This document shows, piece by piece, positions 37,712-50,600 of a stretch of DNA of 64,000 bases; the stretch's first letter is position 1, and every line of letters starts with the position of its first letter. The position numbers were made by a program, and so were the translations under genes. This DNA comes from Sipunculus nudus (Eukaryota; Annelida; Sipuncula; Golfingiida; Sipunculidae). The stretch is taken from contig CM049316.1 in NCBI GenBank assembly GCA_026874595.1, positions 78,465,676 through 78,529,675 on the forward strand, written 5' to 3'. The notes beneath the pieces are model-generated. The model did no database searches. It was not told the origin of the DNA and was given only the letters and a program-made list of their open reading frames with translations.

Positions 37712-38582
37712 GTCATCCCCCCCCCCCCCACCCTGGAAGAAAAATGGACGCCACTGGTTTGTACAGTCAACCAAATGCACTGTTCGCCCTCGCCAATCAG
37801 CTGTCGATTTCCTTGTCAACCCTGGCGTCAGACGAGATGGTTGACCCCAAGTACGTGAACTGCTGTACTGATCAGAGTTCTGTATTGCCAAAGGTGATAT
37901 GGGGAAGGAAGTATTCTTCCCGAGTTTCAGGTTAATGGAGGAACTATGTCTTTTTCAGGCTGATTTCTAATCCGAAGAGCTGGGCAGGATCTGCAAAGTT
38001 GGATGTGATGCGCTGCAAGGCTCTCACTGGGTGGGCAACAAGAGAAGCATCATCAACGAAGAGGACGCCCCGAATCAGTTTCTCAGAGGTTTTCGTTTTG
38101 GCCTGGAGGCGTCTGAGCTTGAACAGGCTGCTGTCAAGACGGTATCTGATGTCAACGCCGTCTTCATCATCAAGGGCTTCTGTAGCATGTTTTAGCATCA
38201 TTCTCAAGAAAATGGTGAAGAGCTGAACCTCATCGGTGATGGGGAATTGCCCTGACAGGCCACTGTTTACTCGGAGATGACCACGTGATCTTCAGGCAGC
38301 TAGATGACCATAGAGCTCGTGGAGTTTAATGTTTAACGCAGAACCCCAAAGCTTCAACATCTGTGGTGGGATGCCGTCAACTCTCGTACGCTGTTATATA
38401 TCAGACGAACTGTCGAAAATCTATAAAATCAAGTCAAATTTAGGAAGTTCCCCTTTCTGTGAACTGCTTTCATTTTCTGTTTCCAAAGCTTCTGTGATTA
38501 ATAATCTGGTCTTTCGTATGAAAAAAAATCGATTCCATGTTTGACCAGTCCCTAGGGTGGAACCATTGTATATATTTGTATG

Positions 38583-38633
<51 letters not shown>

Positions 38634-41552
38634 AAACTGACATCTATACACATCAGCCACCTACGAGATAACAGCTGTTTTCAGGTAAATATATACATCA
38701 ACCACGTAAAGATGAGACAGACAGAGACAGATTTGACCAGTCCCTAGGGTGGAACCATTGGATATATTTGTATAGATATACAAACTAACATATATACACA
38801 TCAGCCACCTACAAGATAACAGCTGTTTTCAGGTAAATATGTAAATCAACCACGCACAAGATGGGACAGACAGAGACAGATTCTGTTTATCCTTGTGGAA
38901 AACATTAATTAGTAAAACACTGCTGATTTGCAAAACGTCCGAAACGGACACTGCAGGTATTGGAGGTTGATATTCAAAACCGAAACGGACAGAGCAGGTC
39001 ACGGAGGTTGATATCTAAAACCGAAACTGACAGAGCAGGTCACGGAGGGTGATATCTAAACCCGAAACGGACACAGCAGGTCACGGAGGTTGATATCTAA
39101 ACCCGAAACAGACACAACAGGCCACGGAGGTTGATATCTAAAACCGAAACGGACACAACAGGCCACGGAGGCTGATATCTAAACCCGAAACGGACACAGC
39201 AGGTCGCGGAGGTTGATATCTAAACACCAAAACGGACACAACAGGTCACGGAGGTTGCTATCTAAATTCGAAACGGACACAGCAGGTCACGGGGGTTGAT
39301 ATCTAAACCCTAAACATGCACAGCAGGTTGAGATATCGTTAGACGATATAATTTCTAAACTTTTATTTTGGAACCTCTATTTCGTTTGAATGTGAATGGA
39401 TTCGACTGACCTTAAAGACCCCTTTTCTGCTGGTATCCTCGCCCACACACAGGTGTCCGAGTCGTATTATAGGTAAGTACATCCTGCACGTCTGACGGTC
39501 AATAATCTTCAGCTTGACCTCATGTAGAACAGTGGTAGACGGCCCTGTATAAATAATGAAAAATGTTCGTATGTTAAGTATCAGGAGTGCCATACGATTA
39601 CTTCTGTATCAAGCACCCCAGCGGATGGTTAGTAACCTGGTCGACCTCATTAAGCCCGATATCCAAGCGATCAAATTATATACATATGTGTGTGTGAAGG
39701 TGTGTGTGTGTGTTAGTTGGTTTAAAAATCGTGATGAAATATGCTGTATAGAAATGCCGTACTTCCTTCATCACTCGTCGGGCCTTCAAAAGTCGCCTGC
39801 CTTATTTAGTGGCCGGAGCAAAACGATGCTTGGCCTTTAAAAGACACCGGTCTTGTTCAGAGGTGTCATAGATTTTTCCCTCTTTGACGCCAGATGTCTT
39901 TAACCGCCACTATAATGTTTGCATTTACCGTTAAAATTGAGAGGAGATTTTATTGTGTCACTACATGTGTTCGGTTTGATAATGTTTAATTCCTCTATAA
40001 AACTTTCTTTTTTTTCTAACATGCATGCCTATTTTTTCTATATGGGACACCAAATATTCTCGATTCGTCTATGATAATTAAAGCTGACCCAAGTAAACGC
40101 AACACAAAATGCAGTGTCAGCAGTGAGAAGGCCATCACTCAGACCAGCGCTATCAAATCTGTCAAGCCAAATAGCACCCCTTGCTTTTAATTTTGAAGCG
40201 CCTTTACGTCCGTGCCCCACGTTTTCAAAACCCCGGTTCCGAGCTATATGTGGTGCACAGTTAATGGAAGACCCACCCCCTGTTCAGAAGTTAACAATAT
40301 TACCAATTGCAGGCGGGGTAAAATAAACGGAACAGCCACATGAAACACTGGGGTAGAAAATCTCGAGAGACAGATTCTTGTTGACAACTGCAAAATCTTT
40401 CCCTGTGATTCCCCTTAGATTTCCGAGATTGCGTGTATACCATATCCCTATGGCATCTAAGGATATTTCTTGAGCACAATCCATTTACCTGCGATGTTTT
40501 CAATTACGTTCCCAAGTAGTGTCCGGCGGGTTTATTGTTTCGACCTGTTCGTTTGTGCTTTTGTCTGCCGAGCCTGATAATGTTTTTTTAATAAACCCCT
40601 GCCTTATATAGAGGCCTTCCTTGTTAAGACGCCGAGTTTAAGCAGGATCTAAAAAAAACATAAACTCCCGTGCGTCTGATCAAGGAAATGCGGTAAATAT
40701 AAAAAAATGACAGAATCAATTCAGTTTGACCTGTACATCTCAAGGTACCTGCCGGGTGTTGACACTTGTTATCTGCACAAGGTTCAGTTTTAGCGATATT
40801 CACTACTTTGTGTACATTCTTTCTTATATCTCTGACAGGATTAAACTTTTAATGGATGATAAGATTGCCTTGCATGAGGATACATATTCGTTTGCGATGG
40901 ATTATGCAAAGTATTACCAGCTGAAAAAAGCGACTAATCATAGAAAAAATCGAGGGGCCTGGACAGCTGAGTGGTAAAACTTTTGGCCTTCTCTGATGGC
41001 GACCCGGGTTCGATCCCCGGTGTGGCTATGAGAGTGAGTTGTATTGGCCCGTCGACCCAAGGCCGGTGGTTTTCTCTGAGTTCCTCCACCCTACCGACTA
41101 ACGAGCGCCATCATCCGAGCCATGGGGAGTGCCTCGTATTAGTTATAACTAATTGTAGGACCGGCTTCTGTGGCTCAGGGGTAGAGCGCAGGACTCAAAG
41201 CCGGGAGATCGTGAGTTCGAATCTCAGCCGAGACGGTGAGGTTTTTCACGGTCGGCCCCCACCCAGGGTGAGCGCTCTGCAGGCTTAATGGGAAGGTCGT
41301 GCCCAACGGCCGTGTTTCACTCACAAACGAGTGCGCCTTTCGGGGGTCCTCGGTGGTATGATTACCAACCCAGGGCCCGCAGGTGCAGTAGTCACCGGGC
41401 CTGGTTAACGCCAGGATATAAAATGAGAGGAAGCGTGTGATACTGCCCTGTCACGTAGTCCGAAACCGGAATGGAAATCTGCAGATCGATGTACATATAC
41501 TTAGTTAAGGTAGCATTAAAAAAAATGGAGGCGGTTACCTCCAACAAAAAAA

Positions 41553-41605
<53 letters not shown>

Positions 41606-44600
41606 ACTAATTGTACAATCCATGTTAAAATAAATAAAGTTTATATATTAAAATGAATAAAGTTTATATTAAATAATCGATTAATTTGCACACCACTAAT
41701 ATTTACCCTCTGGGAACTGTGTTTTTCCCCATCCGGTTGCGTAACACGTCTTTCCAGGTTGGATTTCCTCTTCTGGCAGACACAGAGCTGACACGGTGGG
41801 GGAGAACGCGATGTCGTTTTTCATCTCCACGATGAGTACGTCGTTATGTACCTGGCCCGCCACATAGTGATGGTGTAAGATCACGCGCTTGACGTCATAC
41901 TTTTCCCCGTCAAACCTGTAGTGGGCGCCCACCCGAATCAAGATGTCAGAGGCCTCAAGTCTGTCAATGCAATGTTATAACTTGATATATTGACTATCCT
42001 TGCTCGGTGGTTATGCGCTGCATTCGGTCTTTACTTAATTTCACTGAAACACTGCTTGGTTAACTCTGTAAATATAATGGAGTGAAATCTGTGAAATAAT
42101 GCCAATGTAACTGGCCAAAAGTGATCTTATTTTAGAGCTTGTCTTTCAGAGATTTTCCCCTGTGTTACATTATAAAGTATGTTATTGTATAAAATGTTTC
42201 TTGAGGTACGAAGGTAAATAATTAGTAATTAATTGGTTCAGCGTCATGACTAAGTGACGAACCTCAGCTTTGAGTTTCTGTAGCAGTGAGCGGCGGCGAT
42301 GACGTAACGCGGGCTGATGATGGTTCCCCCGCAGATCGCTCTTGATCCCCAGGAAGTCTTTACCTCAAACAGGACCTGCCACGGCCAGCTGTACAGTAAA
42401 AACATGACAAGATAGAAAAAACACGGAGATGACTAAGCTCTCTGGTAACATTAACTCAAAAACAGGACCTGCCATAGACTGGTATCCCGCTCTATTATGG
42501 TTCTCTACCAATCATAGGGACGGGCGTACAACGCCATCTTCAGTACTCCCGGCAGACTGGTTCCAACTCCAATATGTATATATATGAGAAAAATAGACAT
42601 TTTGGTTGCTCGGGGAAGTTCCCAAAAGTTGGCTGTACATTTCATTTGACATTAATGATTAGATTTATGGATATTAATGATAAATAAATGCAAAAAAAAA
42701 ATGTTGAATATCAAACTGATTCAGTATATTGTATTATCTATACATCCATCATTCAATTTTTGTGCAACAACTCATTCTTCAATATTTAAAAATATAGATA
42801 AAAGTACAAGTGACTAAAGACAGTTATTCTACAAGAACTCTTCATGGATAATTAACCAGGACCGTGTGAGTGTCCATGACAACCAGTATGAGCGTGCATT
42901 TAGGAGTTTGAACCAGTCTATCGGTAAGTCAGGAGTTGCAACTCGGAGTACCTACGATGGCGTTGTATGCCCGTCTATATGATCGGCTAAAGGCCAATAT
43001 AGAGCAGGCTACCAGTCTAGACCTGCCACAGAGAGCTTTACAGTAAAAACAGGAGGGGGTAGAAAAAAAACATGCAGTAACATTACCTCAAACAGGACCT
43101 GCCACGGCCAGCTGTATTTAAAAACAGGAGGAGGTAGAAAAAACATGGGAGTAACATTACCTCAAACAGGACCTGCCACGGCCAGCTGTATTTAAAAACA
43201 GGAGGAGGTAGAAAAAACATGCAGTAACATTACCTCAAACAGGACCTGCCACGGCCAGCTGTATTTAAAAACAGGAGGAGGTAGAAAAAACATGGGAGTA
43301 ACATTACCTCAAACAGGACCTGCCACGGCCAGCTGTATTTAAAAACAGGAGGAGGTAGAAAAAACATGGGAGTAACATTACCTCAAACAGGACCTGCCAC
43401 GGCCAGCTGTATTTAAAAACAGGAGGAGGTAGAAAAAACATGGGAGTAACATTACCTCAAACAGGACCTGCCACGGCCAGCTGTATTTAAAAACAGGAGG
43501 AGGTAGAAAAAACATGGGAGTAACATTACCTCAAACAGGACCTGCCACGGCCAGCTGTATTTAAAAACAGGAGGAGGTAGAAAAAACATGGGAGTAACAT
43601 TACCTCAAACAGGACCTGCCACGGCCAGCTGTATTTAAAAACAGGAGGAGGTAGAAAAAACATTGGAGTAACATTACCTCAAACAGGACCTGCCACGGCC
43701 AGCTGTATTTAAAAACAGGAGGAGGTAGAAAAAACATGGGAGTAACATTACCTCAAACAGGACCTGCCACGGCCAGCTGTATTTAAAAACAGGAGGAGGT
43801 AGAAAAAACATGGGAGTAACATTACCTCAAACAGGACCTGCCACGGCCAGCTGTATTTAAAAACAGGAGGAGGTAGAAAAAACATGGGAGTAACATTACC
43901 TCAAACAGGACCTGCCACGGCCAGCTGTATTTAAAAACAGGAGGAGGTATAAAAAAAAATGGGAGTAACATTACCTCAAACAGGACCTGCCACGGCCAGC
44001 TGTATTTAAAAACAGGAGGAGGTAGAAAAAACATGGGAGTAACATTACCTCAAACAGGACCTGCCACGGCCAGCTGTATTTAAAAAAAGGAGGAGGTAGA
44101 AAAAACATGGGAGTAACATTACCTCAAACAGGACCTGCCACGGCCAGCTGTATTTAAAAACAGGAGGAGGTAGAAAAAACATGCAGTAACATTACCTCAA
44201 ACAGGACCTGCCACGGCCAGCTGTATTTAAAAACAGGAGGAGGTAGAAAAAACATGGGAGTAACATTACCTCAAACAGGACCTGCCACGGCCAGCTGTAT
44301 TTAAAAACAGGAGGAGGTAGAAAAAACATGGGAGTAACATTACCTCAAACAGGACCTGCCACGGCCAGCTGTATTTAAAAACAGGAGGAGGTAGAAAAAA
44401 CATGGGAGTAACATTACCTCAAACAGGACCTGCCACGGCCAGCTGTATTTAAAAACAGGAGGAGGTAGAAAAAACATGCAGTAACATTACCTCAAACAGG
44501 ACCTGCCACGGCCAGCTGTATCTAAAAACAGGAGGAGGTAGAAAAAACATGCAGTAACATTACCTCAAACAGGACCTGCCACGGCCAGCTGTATTTAAAA

Positions 44601-47600
44601 ACAGGAGGAGGTAGAAAAAACATGGGAGTAACATTACCTCAAACAGGACCTGCCACGGCCAGCTTTATTTAAAAACAGGAGGAGGTAGAAAAAACATGGG
44701 AGTAACATTACCTCAAACAGGACCTGCCACGGCCAGCTGTATTTAAAAACAGGAGGAGGTAGAAAAAACATGCAGTAACATTACCTCAAACAGGACCTGC
44801 CACGGCCAGCTGTATTTAAAAACAGGAGGAGGTAGAAAAAACATGGGAGTAACATTACCTCAAACAGGACCTGCCACGGCCAGCTGTATTTAAAAACAGG
44901 AGGAGGTAGAAAAGACATGGGAGTAACATTACCTCAAACAGGACCTGCCACGGCCAGCTGTATTTAAAAACAGGAGGAGGTAGAAAAAACATGGGAGTAA
45001 CATTACCTCAAACAGGACCTGCCACGGCCAGCTGTATTTAAAAACAGGAGGAGGTAGAAAAAACATGCAGTAACATTACCTCAAACAGGACCTGCCACGG
45101 CCAGCTGTATTTAAAAACAGGAGGAGATAGAAAAAACATGGGAGTAACATTACCTCAAACAGGACCTGCCACGGCCAGCTGTATTTAAAAACAGGAGGAG
45201 GTAGAAAAAACATGGGAGTAACATTACCTCAAACAGGACCTGCCACGGCCAGCTGTATTTAAAAACAGGAGGAGGTAGAAAAAACATGGGAGTAACATTA
45301 CCTCAAACAGGACCTGCCAATGCCAGCTGTATTTAAAAACAGGAGGAGGTAGAAAAGACATGGGAGTAACATTACCTCAAACAGGACCTGCCACGGCCAG
45401 CTGTATTTAAAAACAGGAGGAGGTAGAAAAAACATGGGAGTAACATTACCTCAAACAGGACCTGCCACGGCCAGCTGTATTTAAAAACAGGAGGAGGTAG
45501 AAAAAACATGGGAGTAACATTACCTCAAACAGGACCTGCCACGGCCAGCTGTATTTAAAAACAGGAGGAGGTAGAAAAAAAACATGGGAGTAACATTACC
45601 TCAAACAGGACCTGCCACGGCCAGCTGTATTTAAAAACAGGAGGAGGTAGAAAAAACATGCAGTAACATTACCTCAAACAGGACCTGCCACGGCCAGCTG
45701 TATTTAAAAACAGGAGGAGGTAGAAAAAACATGGGAGTAACATTACCTCAAACAGGACCTGCCACGGCCAGCTGTATTTAAAAACAGGAGGAGGTAGAAA
45801 AAACATGGGAGTAACATTACCTCAAACAGGACCTGCCACGGCCAGCTGTATTTAAAAACAGGAGGAGGTAGAAAAAAAACATGCAGTAACATTACCTCAA
45901 ACAGGACCTGCCACGGCCAGCTGTATTTAAAAACAGGAGGAGGTAGAAAAAACATGCAGTAACATTACCTCAAACAGGACCTGCCACGGCCAGCTGTATT
46001 TAAAAACAGGAGGAGGTAGAAAAAACATGGGAGTAACATTACCTCAAACAGGACCTGCCACGGCCAGCTGTATTTAAAAACAGGAGGAGGTAGAAAAGAC
46101 ATGGGAGTAACATTACCTCAAACAGGACCTGCCACGACCAGCTGTATTTAAAAACAGGAGGAGGTAGAAAAAACATGCAGTAACATTACCTCAAACAGGA
46201 CCTGCCACGGCCAGCTGTATTTAAAAACAGGAGGAGGTAGAAAAAACATGGGAGTAACATTACCTCAAACAGGACCTGCCACGGCCAGCTGTATTTAAAA
46301 ACAGGAGGAGGTAGAAAAACATGGGAGTAACATTACCTCAAACAGGACCTGCCACGGCCAGCTGTATTTAAAAACAGGAGGAGGTAGAAAAAACATGGGG
46401 GTAACATTACCTCAAACAGGACCTGCCACGGCCAGCTGTATTTAAAAACAGGAGGAGGTAGAAAAAACATGCAGTAACATTACCTCAAACAGGACCTGCC
46501 ACGGCCAGCTGTATTTAAAAACAGGAGGAGGTAGAAAAACATGGGAGTAACATTACCTCAAACAGGACCTGCCACGGCCAGCTGTATTTAAAAACAGGAG
46601 GAGGTAGAAAAGACATGGGAGTAACATTACCTCAAACAGGACCTGCCACGGCCAGCTGTATTTAAAAACAGGAGGAGGTAGAAAAAACATGGGAGTAACA
46701 TTACCTCAAACAGGACCTGCCACGGCAAGCTGTATTTAAAAACAGGAGGAGGTAGAAAAAACATGCAGTAACATTACCTCAAACAGGACCTGCCACGGCC
46801 AGCTGTATTTAAAAACAGGAGGAGGTAGAAAAAACATGGGAGTAACATTACCTCAAACAGGACCTGCCACGGCCAGCTGTATTTAAAAACAGGAGGAGGT
46901 AGAAAAAACATGGGAGTAACATTACCTCAAACAGGACCTGCCACGGCCAGCTGTATTTAAAAACAGGAGGAGGTAGAAAAAACATGGGAGTAACATTACC
47001 TCAAACAGGACCTGCCACGGCCAGCTGTATTTAAAAACAGGAGGAGGTAGAAAAGACATGGGAGTAACATTACCTCAAACAGGACCTGCCACGGCCAGCT
47101 GTATTTAAAAACAGGAGGAGGTAGAAAAAACATGCAGTAACATTACCTCAAACAGGACCTGCCACGGCCAGCTGTATTTAAAAACAGGAGGAGGTAGAAA
47201 AAACATGGGAGTAACATTACCTCAAACAGGACCTGCCACGGCCAGCTGTATTTAAAAACAGGAGGAGGTAGAAAAAACATGGGAGTAACATTACCTCAAA
47301 CAGGACCTGCCACGGCCAGCTGTATTTAAAAACAGGAGGAGGTAGAAAAAACATGCAGTAACATTACCTCAAACAGGACCTGCCACGGCCAGCTGTATTT
47401 AAAAACAGGAGGAGGTAGAAAAAACATGGGAGTAACATTACCTCAAACAGGACCTGCCACGGCCAGCTGTATTTAAAAACAGGAGGAGGTAGAAAAAACA
47501 TGGGAGTAACATTACCTCAAACAGGACCTGCCACGGCCAGCTGTATTTAAAAACAGGAGGAGGTAGAAAAAACATGGGAGTAACATTACCTCAAACAGGA

Positions 47601-50600
47601 CCTGCCACGGCCAGCTGTATTTAAAAACAGGAGGAGGTAGAAAAGACATGGGAGTAACATTACCTCAAACAGGACCTGCCACGGCCAGCTGTATTTAAAA
47701 ACAGGAGGAGGTAGAAAAAACATGGGAGTAACATTACCTCAAACAGGACCTGCCACGGCCAGCTGTATTTAAAAACAGGAGGAGGTAGAAAAAACATGCA
47801 GTAACATTACCTCAAACAGGACCTGCCACGGCCAGCTGTATTTAAAAACAGGAGGAGGTAGAAAAAACATGGGAGTAACATTACCTCAAACAGGACCTGC
47901 CACGGCCAGCTGTATTTAAAAACAGGAGGAGGTAGAAAAAACATGGGAGTAACATTACCTCAAACAGGACCTGCCACGGCCAGCTGTATTTAAAAACAGG
48001 AGGAGGTAGAAAAAACATGGGAGTAACATTACCTCAAACAGGACCTGCCACGGCCAGCTGTATTTAAAAACAGGAGGAGGTAGAAAAGACATGGGAGTAA
48101 CATTACCTCAAACAGGACCTGCCACGGCCAGCTGTATTTAAAAACAGGAGGAGGTAGAAAAAACATGCAGTAACATTACCTCAAACAGGACCTGCCACGG
48201 CCAGCTGTATTTAAAAACAGGAGGAGGTAGAAAAAACATGGGAGTAACATTACCTCAAACAGGACCTGCCACGGCCAGCTGTATTTAAAAACAGGAGGAG
48301 GTAGAAAAAACATGGGAGTAACATTACCTCAAACAGGACCTGCCACGGCCAGCTGTATTTAAAAACAGGAGGAGGTAGAAAAAACATGGGAGTAACATTA
48401 CCTCAAACAGGACCTGCCACGGCCAGCTGTATTTAAAAACAGGAGGAGGTAGAAAAAACATGCAGTAACATTACCTCAAACAGGACCTGCCCGGCCAGCT
48501 GTATTTAAAAACAGGAGGAGGTAGAAAAAACATGGGAGTAACATTACCTCAAACAGGACCTGCCACGGCCAGCTGTATTTAAAAACAGGAGGAGGTAGAA
48601 AAGACATGGGAGTAACATTACCTCAAACAGGACCTGCCACGGCCAGCTGTATTTAAAAACAGGAGGAGGTAGAAAAAACATGGGAGTAACATTACCTCAA
48701 ACAGGACCTGCCACGGCCAGCTGTATTTAAAAACAGGAGGAGGTAGAAAAAACATGCAGTAACATTACCTCAAACAGGACCTGCCCGGCCAGCTGTATTT
48801 AAAAACAGGAGGAGGTAGAAAAAACATGGGAGTAACATTACCTCAAACAGGACCTGCCACGGCCAGCTGTATTTAAAAACAGGAGGAGGTAGAAAAGACA
48901 TGGGAGTAACATTACCTCAAACAGGACCTGCCACGACCAGCTGTATTTAAAAACAGGAGGAGGTAGAAAAAACATGAAGTAACATTACCTCAAACAGGAC
49001 CTGCCACGGCCAGCTGTATTTAAAAACAGGAGGAGGTAGAAAAAACATGGGAGTAACATTACCTCAAACAGGAGCTGCCACGGCCAGCTGTATTTAAAAA
49101 CAGGAGGAGGTAGAAAAACATGGGAGTAACATTACCTCAAACAGGACCTGCCACGGCCAGCTGTATTTAAAAACAGGAGGAGGTAGAAAAGACATGGGAG
49201 TAACATTACCTCAAACAGGACCTGCCACGGCCAGCTGTATTTAAAAACAGGAGGAGGTAGAAAAAACATGCAGTAACATTACCTCAAACAGGACCTGCCA
49301 CGGCCAGCTGTATTTAAAAACAGGAGGAGGTAGAAAAAACATGGGAGTAACATTACCTCAAACAGGACCTGCCACGGCCAGCTGTATTTAAAAACAGGAG
49401 GAGGTAGAAAAAACATGGGAGTAACATTACCTCAAACAGGACCTGCCACGGCCAGCTGTATTTAAAAACAGGAGGAGGTAGAAAAAACATGGGAGTAACA
49501 TTACCTCAAACAGGACCTGCCACGGCCAGCTGTATTTAAAAACAGGAGGAGGTAGAAAAGACATGGGAGTAACATTACCTCAAACAGGACCTGCCACGGC
49601 CAGCTGTATTTAAAAACAGGAGGAGGTAGAAAAAACATGGGAGTAACATTACCTCAAACAGGACCTGCCACGGCCAGCTGTATTTAAAAACAGGAGGAGG
49701 TAGAAAAAACATGCAGTAACATTACCTCAAACAGGACCTGCCACGGCCAGCTGTATTTAAAAACAGGAGGAGGTAGAAAAAACATGGGAGTAACATTACC
49801 TCAAACAGGACCTGCCACGGCCAGCTGTATTTAAAAACAGGAGGAGGTAGAAAAAACATGGGAGTAACATTACCTCAAACAGGACCTGCCACGGCCAGCT
49901 GTATTTAAAAACAGGAGGAGGTAGAAAAAACATGGGAGTAACATTACCTCAAACAGGACCTGCCACGGCCAGCTGTATTTAAAAACAGGAGGAGGTAGAA
50001 AAGACATGGGAGTAACATTACCTCAAACAGGACCTGCCACGGCCAGCTGTATTTAAAAACAGGAGGAGGTAGAAAAAACATGCAGTAACATTACCTCAAA
50101 CAGGACCTGCCACGGCCAGCTGTATTTAAAAACAGGAGGAGGTAGAAAAAACATGGGAGTAACATTACCTCAAACAGGACCTGCCACGGCCAGCTGTATT
50201 TAAAAACAGGAGGAGGTAGAAAAAACATGGGAGTAACATTACCTCAAACAGGACCTGCCACGGCCAGCTGTATTTAAAAACAGGAGGAGGTAGAAAAAAC
50301 ATGGGAGTAACATTACCTCAAACAGGACCTGCCACGGCCAGCTGTATTTAAAAACAGGAGGAGGTAGAAAAAACATGCAGTAACATTACCTCAAACAGGA
50401 CCTGCCCGGCCAGCTGTATTTAAAAACAGGAGGAGGTAGAAAAAACATGGGAGTAACATTACCTCAAACAGGACCTGCCACGGCCAGCTGTATTTAAAAA
50501 CAGGAGGAGGTAGAAAAGACATGGGAGTAACATTACCTCAAACAGGACCTGCCACGGCCAGCTGTATTTAAAAACAGGAGGAGGTAGAAAAAACATGGGA

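Larger units (their letters stand above)
36340..38400 (-). pseudogene. Decayed non-LTR retrotransposon reverse transcriptase
   Basis: Minus-strand fragments in order resemble one reverse transcriptase. About 38,400-38,300 reads [16 protein letters not shown]. About 38,207-37,944 reads [20 protein letters not shown] and then [11 protein letters not shown] (the F-x-D-D active-site motif of the palm). About 37,890-37,760 reads [20 protein letters not shown] and ANSAFG. About 37,300 reads [10 protein letters not shown]. About 36,420-36,350 reads [17 protein letters not shown]. There are stops, frameshifts, an internal deletion after the first fragment, a TA microsatellite insertion and an internal 65-bp tandem expansion. 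It is a dead LINE relic in the last intron of gene B; the clade is not assigned. Confidence 0.8.
39545..41706. other. Intron of gene B with two SINE-type insertions
   Basis: Apart from the tRNA-derived elements at 40,954-41,144 and 41,158-41,602, this intron has a short GT-rich stretch near 39,695 and otherwise unassigned DNA. I saw no further exon-like sequence. Confidence 0.5.

Noticed and set aside
38937-39330. 40-bp minisatellite as a further exon-edge array
   Set aside because: I compared it with the edges of exons 39,411-39,544 and 34,260-34,412 and saw no match.
40954-41235. Functional tRNA genes
   Set aside because: A and B boxes are present, but the acceptor and anticodon stems do not pair properly, and the second lies at the head of a poly(A)-tailed element with a target duplication.
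41955-41961. Alternative acceptor (GACAG) for gene B exon 41,707-41,954
   Set aside because: It would start the exon seven bases earlier and break the frame with the preceding exon.
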